31,976 nucleotides of DNA from Cognatazoarcus sp050305135 (lineage in GTDB: Bacteria > Pseudomonadota > Gammaproteobacteria > Burkholderiales > Rhodocyclaceae): positions 1 through 31,976 of the forward strand of contig JBNLET010000011.1 of NCBI GenBank assembly GCA_050305135.1, written 5' to 3'. The stretch's first letter is position 1, and each line of letters opens with the position of its first letter. Below are positions 26,147-31,976 of the stretch, piece by piece. The position numbers were made by a program, and so were the translations under genes. The notes under the pieces are model-generated. The model was not told where the DNA came from, ran no database searches, and saw only the letters and a list, made by a program, of their open reading frames with translations.

Positions 26147-26193
26147 GGTGTGCGCGTTGGGCGCCACCGGGTTCGATGCCCGGCACACCACCA
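26147..26193 (+). ncRNA. Minimal tRNA-like RNA element ending in ACCA
   Basis: GGTGTG (26147-26152) pairs with CACACC (26184-26189) as an acceptor-like stem. CGC-GTTGG-GCG (26153-26163) forms a small arm. CCGGG-TTCGATG-CCCGG (26167-26183) is a textbook T arm with a 7-base TTCGA loop, flush against the 3' acceptor strand as in a tRNA. The element then reads A-CCA (26190-26193). The D and anticodon arms of a full tRNA are replaced by the 3-bp hairpin. It could be recognised by RNase P, CCA-adding enzyme or RNA repair proteins as a tRNA end mimic. Confidence 0.5.
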
Positions 26194-26268
26194 CTGGATA
26201 GCTCAATTGGGTAGAGCAGTCGGCTCATCACCGACGGGTCGCGGGTTCGAATCCCGCTCCGGAAACCA
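26192..26268 (+). ncRNA. tRNA-like RNA with CAU anticodon and encoded CCA
   Basis: Full cloverleaf: TA at positions 8-9; D arm GCTC-AATTGGGTA-GAGC (26201-26217) with conserved GG and A21; anticodon arm GTCGG-CTCATCA-CCGAC (26219-26235); T arm GCGGG-TTCGAAT-CCCGC (26241-26257); 3' strand TCCGGAA, discriminator A, CCA (26266-26268). Departures from a working tRNA: the first two acceptor pairs fail (C1 with A72, A2 with A71), position 37 is C instead of a purine, and the 5' end overlaps the preceding element by two bases. CCAGC-CTGTCAC-GCTGG (26266-26282) can form a competing hairpin through the CCA. The position behind a sigma-54/RtcR promoter favours a tRNA mimic over a tRNA-Met/Ile gene. A tRNA finder would probably report a pseudo-tRNA here. 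Confidence 0.55.
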
Positions 26269-26309
26269 GCCTGTCACGCTGGCTATTGAAGAAGCAGTAC
26301 CCGCCGGTT

Positions 26310-26356
26310 GTGGCGGAGGGGAAGACGGCCCACGCGGCCCGACCCCCAACCGCCAC
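26310..26356 (+). ncRNA. Structured stem-loop in the slipin leader
   Basis: GTGGCGG (26310-26316) pairs with CCGCCAC (26350-26356), followed inward by GGGG with CCCC across a small internal loop, and GGCC-CACGC-GGCC at the tip. An alternative outer stem, CGGTTG (26305-26310) with CAACCG (26347-26352), uses the same two hexamers as the closing stem of the RNA at 26031-26143 in reverse order. This may be a second Y-like fold or part of one long processed leader. Confidence 0.35.
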
Positions 26357-26384
26357 CGCCGTGCCGGCCGGCCCCTGTGGCTCG

Positions 26385-26437
26385 CCGCTGGCAGCGGATG
26401 CAACACCCGACGGTGGTCGGCGGGACTTCGATCCCGC
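26385..26437 (+). ncRNA. Third T-arm-like hairpin with flanking hairpins
   Basis: Three hairpins lie in tandem: CCGCT-GGC-AGCGG (26385-26397), CCGAC-GGTG-GTCGG, and GCGGGA-CTTCGA-TCCCGC (26420-26437). The last resembles the T arm of the tRNA-like RNA at 26241-26257 (GTCG before it and CCCGCT after it in both). No acceptor stem or CCA could be placed, so it may be a degenerate copy. Confidence 0.3.
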
Positions 26438-26483
26438 TAACAACCCGAGGGCCTTGCCCCCGCCCCCTGCGGCGCCCCACGGG

Positions 26484-26547
26484 CGGTCCGTCGGCACGGC
26501 GACCGACCGGCAACATTGAGGGATCGTCCCTCCGGGCCACAAGCCCG
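26484..26547 (+). other. Hairpins in the 5' leader of the slipin gene
   Basis: Three stems precede the slipin gene: CGGTC-C-GTCG with CGAC-C-GACCG (26484-26509), GAGGGA-TCG-TCCCTC (26518-26532), and CGGGC-CACAA-GCCCG (26533-26547). The last ends 22 bases before the Shine-Dalgarno GGAG. They may be processing sites separating the noncoding RNAs from the mRNA, or attenuators. Confidence 0.35.
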
Positions 26548-26580
26548 AGTGTGAGTGAAATGGATATTTGGAGAAGAAAA

Positions 26581-27729
26581 ATGAACACCCTGTGGAAGCG
26601 ATTTGTCGTCACCCAGACCCAGCGCGCGCTGTTGCTGCGCGAGGGCAATTTCGAGCGCGTGCTCGAACCGGGCGTGCATCGCGTGATCGACCCGTTCGGT
26701 CGCTACGCCGTCCAGACCTGGAACGTGCAGGCGCCCTACTTCGACCACCCGTTGGCCGAGACGCTGCGGCGTGACTTCCCGGCCGTGGTCGAGAATCACT
26801 TCCACGTCATGGACACCAGCGAGGACCAACTCGGCCTGCGCTTTGAGAACAAGATGCTGGTCGAGATCCTGCCGCCGGGCGTGCGTCGCCTGTACTGGCA
26901 AGGCCCGGCCGAGGCGCGCTTCGAAGTGATCGAGCTGGCCGAGGGCGCCGAGGTGCCGCCGGCCATCGCCCGCCATCTCAACCAGTCCAACCTGCGCGGT
27001 CGCGGCATCACCGGCCTGGCCGGTGTGCTGACGGTGCAGGTGCCGGCCTGGCATGTGGGGGTGCTCAAGTTCGACGGCAAGGTCGAGCGTCTGCTCGAGC
27101 CGGGCTTCGCCGCCTTCTGGCGCTTCAACCGCGAGGTCGGCGTCGAGGTGGTGGACACCCGTCTGCAGACGGTGGAAGTGAGCGGGCAGGAGATCCTGAC
27201 CCGCGACAAGGTCGGCCTGCGGGTCAACCTCGCCGCCACCTGGCGCTTCGCCGACGTGCTGGCCGCCTTCGCGGCCACGGCCAAGCCGGTCGAGCACCTG
27301 TACCGCGAGCTGCAGTTCGGCTTGCGGGCCGCGGTGGGCACCCGCTCGCTCGACGAGTTGCTGGAAAACAAGCAGCTCATCGACGAGGTGGTGAGCCAGC
27401 ATCTGGCCGCCAAGCTGGCCGGCCAGGGCATCGAGGTGCACAGCGTGGGCGTGCGCGACATCGTGCTGCCGGGCGAGATGAAAACCATCCTTGCCCAGGT
27501 GGTGGAAGCGGAAAAATCCGCGCAGGCGAACGTGATTCGCCGCCGCGAAGAAACCGCCGCCACCCGCTCGCTGCTCAACACCGCCAAGGTGATGGAAGAG
27601 AACCCGACGGCCCTGCGCCTGAAGGAACTCGAAACCCTGGAGCGGGTGGCCGAACGCATCGACCGCATCTCGGTGTTCGGCGGCCTGGACCAGGTCTTGA
27701 ACGGCCTGGTGAACATCAAGTCCGGGTAG
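26581..27729 (+). CDS. Slipin/SPFH (band 7) family protein with duplicated N-terminal module
   Basis: 382-residue SPFH-domain protein of the slipin type, a family that forms oligomeric membrane-associated scaffolds and is a known neighbour of rtcB in some RNA repair operons. The start at 26581 has GGAGA seven bases upstream; ATG 26560 and the longer frame from 26308 lack this. The core SPFH region runs from ~155 (VLKFDGKVERLLEPG) through DKVGLRVNLAATWRF to GQGIEVHSVGVRDIVLPGEM (~280-300). A helical C-terminus follows (EAEKSAQANVIRRREETAAT). Residues 12-60 repeat the core's opening theme (REGNFERVLEPGVHRV). Unlike typical slipins, no N-terminal hydrophobic segment is visible. The gene follows the noncoding RNA cluster and presumably shares the sigma-54 promoter. 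A strong hairpin comes right after the stop. Confidence 0.85.
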   Translation: MNTLWKRFVVTQTQRALLLREGNFERVLEPGVHRVIDPFGRYAVQTWNVQAPYFDHPLAETLRRDFPAVVENHFHVMDTSEDQLGLRFENKMLVEILPPGVRRLYWQGPAEARFEVIELAEGAEVPPAIARHLNQSNLRGRGITGLAGVLTVQVPAWHVGVLKFDGKVERLLEPGFAAFWRFNREVGVEVVDTRLQTVEVSGQEILTRDKVGLRVNLAATWRFADVLAAFAATAKPVEHLYRELQFGLRAAVGTRSLDELLENKQLIDEVVSQHLAAKLAGQGIEVHSVGVRDIVLPGEMKTILAQVVEAEKSAQANVIRRREETAATRSLLNTAKVMEENPTALRLKELETLERVAERIDRISVFGGLDQVLNGLVNIKSG

Positions 27730-27735
27730 TGCGAA

Positions 27736-27762
27736 CGGACGCGGGCATCGTGCCCGCGTCCG
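27736..27762 (+). terminator. Strong hairpin after the slipin gene
   Basis: CGGACGCGGGCA, loop TCG, TGCCCGCGTCCG: a perfect 12-bp stem seven bases after the stop. There is no T-tract, so it may terminate, partly terminate or protect the upstream mRNA before the zinc-ribbon gene. Confidence 0.55.
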
Positions 27763-27778
27763 CCACCGATGCCCACGC

Positions 27779-27808
27779 AGGGCGGATAGGCCAAAGGCGC
27801 CGTCCGCC
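27779..27808. repeat. REP-like palindromic element, copy a
   Basis: GGCGGA near 27781 pairs with TCCGCC ending at 27808, with GGC/GCC inside. It resembles the widespread intergenic GGGCGGATA...TCCGCC repeat of beta/gammaproteobacteria, recognised by eye only. It lies in the 428-base gap between slipin and the zinc-ribbon gene, which holds no gene. Confidence 0.45.
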
Positions 27809-27857
27809 AATCGGTGCGGCCCGAATGAGAAATGCGCTTCGCGAAGGCGCGGGCGCC

Positions 27858-27889
27858 CGGCGGATGGCGCTGCGCTTTTCCACTCTACG
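27858..27889 (-). repeat. REP-like element, copy b, opposite orientation
   Basis: Read on the minus strand it begins CGTAGAGTGGAAAAGCGCAG and continues to CCATCCGCCG, resembling a common GTAGGGTGGAAAAGCGC-type intergenic repeat. With copy a it forms an inverted pair about 50 bases apart. Confidence 0.4.
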
Positions 27890-27946
27890 TAGTGCGCGTC
27901 AACGCTGCTCGCCAAGCGATCGGCGTCCCAGCTTGGCGATGCTCAG

Positions 27947-28042
27947 CCTCCCCCTTCAAGGGGGAGGTTGGGAGGGGGATGGGGTTTTCGCGGTATCGGA
28001 TGAAACCCATCCCCACCCCAGCCCTCCCCTTGAAGGGGAGGG
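27947..28042. repeat. Nested G/C-tract palindrome (dispersed repeat type)
   Basis: CCTCCCCC-TTCAA-GGGGGAGG-type hairpin at 27947-27967 and CCCTCCCC-TTGAA-GGGGAGGG-type hairpin at 28022-28042, which are inverted relative to each other. Between them GGGGATGGGGTTT faces AAACCCATCCCC, so the whole 96 bases can fold on itself. This looks like a small non-coding dispersed element rather than a gene. Confidence 0.55.
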
Positions 28043-28113
28043 AGACAAGCCGGAAGGCGAACAACGAGCAGGACGAAACTGGCGCTACCGCCTGTTGGGG
28101 GAAAAGGAAGATC

Positions 28114-28136
28114 CGTAGGGCGGGTTTCAACCCGCC
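28114..28136 (+). repeat. CGTAG-type REP element, copy 1
   Basis: CGTA followed by GGCGGGTT-TC-AACCCGCC, a perfect 8-bp palindrome. Related copies lie at 28587-28609 and, inverted, at 31521-31543. Confidence 0.55.
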
Positions 28137-28157
28137 AGACGATCATGGAGACCGACC

Positions 28158-28553
28158 ATGAAAAGCAACAAACAACGCCGTGCGGAAATCATGACCGCCA
28201 GGCTGCAACGAAAGCGCAAGCGCGCGGAGCGCGCCGCTCGGCCGAGTCCGCCCCTCGTCGCTGCCGCCAACATGGCGCCGGTCGACGAAGCGGCGCTGGC
28301 GCCCACCAACAGCTACGGCGCACCGGCATGGCAGATGCGCGGCTACTACCTGGATGCAGCCTTCGTCTGCAAGGATTGCGGCGCCCATTGCATCTGGACC
28401 GCCGCGCGTCAAAAGTGGTGGTATGAAGTGGCAAAAGGCCACCCGGAAACCATCGCCGTGCGCTGCAAGCCCTGCCGCGCCAAGGAGCGCGCGCGAAAGA
28501 AGGCTGCCCGCGCCGCCAGCGAGGCGGGGCGAATCAACAAGGCGACGGCTTGA
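28158..28553 (+). CDS. Zinc-ribbon domain protein of the RNA repair cluster
   Basis: 131-residue basic protein. Residues 1-30 are Lys/Arg-rich (MKSNKQRRAEIMTARLQRKR), likely to bind nucleic acid. A C4 zinc ribbon follows: C71-x2-C74 in FVCKDCGAHCIW, then QKWWYEVAKG, then C103-x2-C106 in RCKPCRAKE. This matches the 'probable zinc-ribbon' (zf-Tbcl-like) family with its conserved aromatic middle and CKPCR end. The C-terminus is a short basic helix. The start at 28158 has GGAG seven bases upstream; an overlapping ATG at 28145 is out of frame. It sits 77 bases before rtcB. A role in RNA binding or delivery to RtcB is an inference from basic charge and position. Confidence 0.8.
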   Translation: MKSNKQRRAEIMTARLQRKRKRAERAARPSPPLVAAANMAPVDEAALAPTNSYGAPAWQMRGYYLDAAFVCKDCGAHCIWTAARQKWWYEVAKGHPETIAVRCKPCRAKERARKKAARAASEAGRINKATA

Positions 28554-28586
28554 AACCCGCCTCACGCAACCTTGACAGGGCCGGCT

Positions 28587-28609
28587 CGTAGGGTCGGCTT
28601 CAGCCGACC
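28587..28609 (+). repeat. CGTAG-type REP element, copy 2
   Basis: CGTAG followed by GGTCGGCT-TC-AGCCGACC, a perfect 8-bp palindrome, ending 21 bases before rtcB. Same plan as the copy at 28114. Confidence 0.55.
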
Positions 28610-28630
28610 AAAACACCAATCGAGAACACC

Positions 28631-29866
<1,236 letters not shown>

Positions 29867-29933
29867 CGCCAGCGCCGCGGCGACTTCCGCGGCAGCGCTG
29901 CGCGGCACAGCCGGAGCCGAGGGGAGGAGCGAG

Positions 29934-30614
29934 ATGAAACCCAGCGCCGCCGAGATCGAAGCCGGCCAGGCCGTCTACACGAATCGCACGCTGCCCCTGT
30001 ACGACGTGGTCGTGCTCGGCGTCTCCAACCGCTTCGTCTGGCGGTGTCCGGCGGCGAGGATCGAGGCGCACTACAACCGTCACCTGAGCGCCAACCATCT
30101 CGACGTGGGCGTGGGCAGCGGCTATTTCCTCGATCGCTGCCGCTTTCCGGCGCCGCAGCCGCGGCTGGCCCTGATGGATCTGAACAGCGACTCGCTGGAT
30201 TTCGCGGCGGCGCGGATCGCCCGCTACCGACCCGAGCGCTACGTGCACAACGTGTTCGAGGCGGTGGACCAGGCGATCGCGCCGTTCGACTCGATCGGCG
30301 TGAACTACCTCTTTCACTGCCTGCCCGGCCGGATCGCGGCCAAGGCGGTGGCGCTGGACCATCTGGCCGAACTGATGGAGCCGGGGGCCACGCTGTTCGG
30401 TTCGACGATTCTCGGCTCGGGCGTCGAGACGAACTGGGCGGCGAGGCGGCTGATGGATTTCTACAACCGGCGCGGCATCTTCGCCAATCGCAGCGACTCG
30501 CTGGACGAACTGCGGCAGGCACTGGAGCGGCGCTTCGACGACGTCGCGGTCGAGGTCGTCGGCTGCGTGGCCTTGTTTGCCGGCCGGAAAGCGCCCGAAG
30601 CACGGGAGCGGTGA
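29934..30614 (+). CDS. Class I SAM-dependent methyltransferase
   Basis: 226-residue Rossmann-fold methyltransferase. Motif I is LDVGVGSGYFLD (56-67), followed by the acidic ribose-binding strand MDLN (81-84) and SIGVNYLFHCLPG (~122-134) as the post-I/motif IV region. The N-terminal helix, with VYTNRTLPLYDVVVLGVSNR (13-32), marks a distinct subfamily that I cannot name further. The substrate is not evident. It starts 67 bases after rtcB with a strong GGGGAGGAG and ends 38 bases before the RlaP gene, so it is probably part of the RNA repair operon. An RNA substrate is plausible from this setting (for example end protection), but no Hen1-type metal-binding motif is seen. Confidence 0.85.
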   Translation: MKPSAAEIEAGQAVYTNRTLPLYDVVVLGVSNRFVWRCPAARIEAHYNRHLSANHLDVGVGSGYFLDRCRFPAPQPRLALMDLNSDSLDFAAARIARYRPERYVHNVFEAVDQAIAPFDSIGVNYLFHCLPGRIAAKAVALDHLAELMEPGATLFGSTILGSGVETNWAARRLMDFYNRRGIFANRSDSLDELRQALERRFDDVAVEVVGCVALFAGRKAPEARER

Positions 30615-30652
30615 CGCCGGGAGCGCCCCGAGCCGTGGAGGACCGAATCGAA

Positions 30653-31465
30653 ATGAACACCAAGGTGCCCGTGCTGTCCGCCCACCCGATCGATCCGACG
30701 GTTCGATCCCGCGTGCTCGAGGCGCTGGACGCGATCGAGCGGAACAACCGGGTCCGCATCCTGTTCGCCTGCGAATCCGGCAGCCGCGGCTGGGGCTTCG
30801 CCTCGCCGGACAGCGACTACGACGTGCGTTTCGTGTACGTCCATGAATTGCCCTGGTACCTGAGCGTCGAGGCCGGCCGCGACGTGATCGAACTGCCGAT
30901 CAGCGACGAGCTCGACGTCAGCGGCTGGGAGCTGCGCAAGGCGCTCGGCCTGCTCTACAAGTCCAATCCGACGCTGCTCGAGTGGCTGGATTCGCCCGTG
31001 GTCTATCGCGAGGCAGCCCGGCATCGCCGCAGCCTGCAGGCCCTGGCGAACGACTTCTTCCACCCACTGCGCGGTCGCCACCACTACCTGGCGATGGCCC
31101 GCAACAACTTCCGCGGCTATCTGCAAGGCGAGCGGGTGCGGTTGAAGAAGTATCTCTACGTGCTGCGTCCGCTGCTGGCGGTGCAATGGGTCGACGCCGG
31201 GCTCGGCCGCCCGCCGATGCGCTTCGCCGAACTGGTGGCCGGCACGGTCGCCGACCCGTTGCTGCTGGGCGAGATCAATACCCTGCTCGAAATGAAGATG
31301 GCGGCCGGCGAGGCCATGGAGGGTCCGCGGCTGGCGCGCATCCACGCCTTCATCGAGGAGCGGCTGGCCGAAGCCCTGGCGGTGGCGGGCGAGTTCCAGC
31401 TGCCGCCGGGACGGATCGCATCGCTCGACGCCTTCCTGTTCGAGGTCGTGACCGGGCGCGGCTAG
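30653..31465 (+). CDS. rlaP: RlaP-type RNA repair-associated nucleotidyltransferase
   Basis: 270-residue polymerase-beta superfamily nucleotidyltransferase. The catalytic motif is GSRGWG (43-48) with DSDYD (53-57), D55 and D57 binding metal. GSRGWGFASPDSDYDVRFVYV as a whole (described here by its motifs) is the hallmark of COG3541/RlaP, a family linked to RtcB and other RNA repair genes. The rest is helical, with basic residues (RVRLKKYLYVLRPLL) fitting RNA binding. The start at ATG 30653 has GGAGG about 11 bases upstream; the frame is open from 30044, but that part overlaps the methyltransferase and is not protein-like. It likely adds or transfers a nucleotide on RNA ends. Its exact substrate is unknown. 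Confidence 0.88.
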   Translation: MNTKVPVLSAHPIDPTVRSRVLEALDAIERNNRVRILFACESGSRGWGFASPDSDYDVRFVYVHELPWYLSVEAGRDVIELPISDELDVSGWELRKALGLLYKSNPTLLEWLDSPVVYREAARHRRSLQALANDFFHPLRGRHHYLAMARNNFRGYLQGERVRLKKYLYVLRPLLAVQWVDAGLGRPPMRFAELVAGTVADPLLLGEINTLLEMKMAAGEAMEGPRLARIHAFIEERLAEALAVAGEFQLPPGRIASLDAFLFEVVTGRG

Positions 31466-31520
31466 CGTCGTGTTGGGATCTTGCTGGAGCCTGTGATCCA
31501 GGCGGTTCCCGAGCGCCGCT

Positions 31521-31543
31521 GGCCGGCTGAAGCCGGCCCTACG
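31521..31543 (-). repeat. CGTAG-type REP element, copy 3 (inverted)
   Basis: GGCCGGCT-GA-AGCCGGCC followed by CTACG: the reverse complement of the plan seen at 28114 and 28587. It lies 56 bases after the RlaP stop and may end the RNA repair transcript. Confidence 0.55.
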
Positions 31544-31626
31544 AGCCCGATCGAAGAGCGGCAGGGCTTGCTGCAACGCAGCAATAGCCGTCAGAATCGG
31601 GGCCCGGTGCGTCAGCGGACATCCAA

Positions 31627-31976
<350 letters not shown>

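Noticed and set aside
26192..26268. Functional tRNA-Met or tRNA-Ile gene
   Set aside because: The first two acceptor pairs are broken and position 37 is C; the sigma-54 leader context fits a mimic better. Not excluded with certainty.
26308..26580. Long N-terminal extension of the slipin gene
   Set aside because: Runs through RNA hairpins, Pro/Arg-rich composition, and the only good ribosome site is before ATG 26581.
30044..30652. Upstream extension of the RlaP frame to 473 residues
   Set aside because: It overlaps the methyltransferase gene entirely and is not protein-like; ATG 30653 fits the family start.

Overview
The window is a chromosomal segment from a very GC-rich bacterium, most likely a beta- or gammaproteobacterium. 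Supporting signs are a sigma-54/RtcR regulator, lipobox lipoproteins, a LysR-regulated tannase-family esterase, DUF2339/DUF3999, DUF3106 and DUF3096 proteins, and several REP-like intergenic palindromes typical of those classes. Because GC is so high, many long antisense frames stay open by chance; they are left out. No insertion sequence, CRISPR array, rRNA or ordinary tRNA was seen.

Layout. 1-150: tail of a membrane protein. 261-5414: a giant DEDD exonuclease-RecQ-UvrD fusion helicase. 5626-7208: three small genes (DUF3096 membrane peptide, tiny lipoprotein, Cys-rich unknown). 7266-10177: a tannase/feruloyl-esterase lipoprotein divergent from a LysR regulator. 10366-10965: Yip1-type membrane protein. 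11041-15089 (minus): DUF2339-DUF3999 pair with a 4-base overlap. 15324-16823 (minus): DUF488, DUF3106 and a secreted protein made of 11-residue repeats. 17077-24208: a 1813-residue TIR-nSTAND-TM-WD40 protein followed by a Sel1-repeat protein.

24230-31465 is an RNA-repair island and the most interesting part. RtcR (minus) is divergent from a near-consensus sigma-54 promoter at 26005-26020. The predicted start of transcription, about 26030, falls at the base of a Y-RNA-like folded RNA (26031-26143). Two tRNA mimics follow immediately (26147-26193 and 26192-26268), each ending in an encoded ACCA, then more stem-loops including a third T-arm-like hairpin. Downstream come a slipin/SPFH protein with a duplicated N-terminal module, a zinc-ribbon protein, RtcB RNA ligase, a SAM methyltransferase and an RlaP-type nucleotidyltransferase. 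Neither RtcA nor the Ro/Rsr protein that normally binds Y RNAs is in the window. My reading is that RNA damage sensed by the RtcR CARF domain switches on noncoding tRNA/Y-like RNAs together with ligase, end-modifying enzymes and a scaffold; this is inference from gene families and visible RNA folds.

The window ends inside a gene whose 22 perfect CCAGAG hexamers encode a Pro-Glu repeat.
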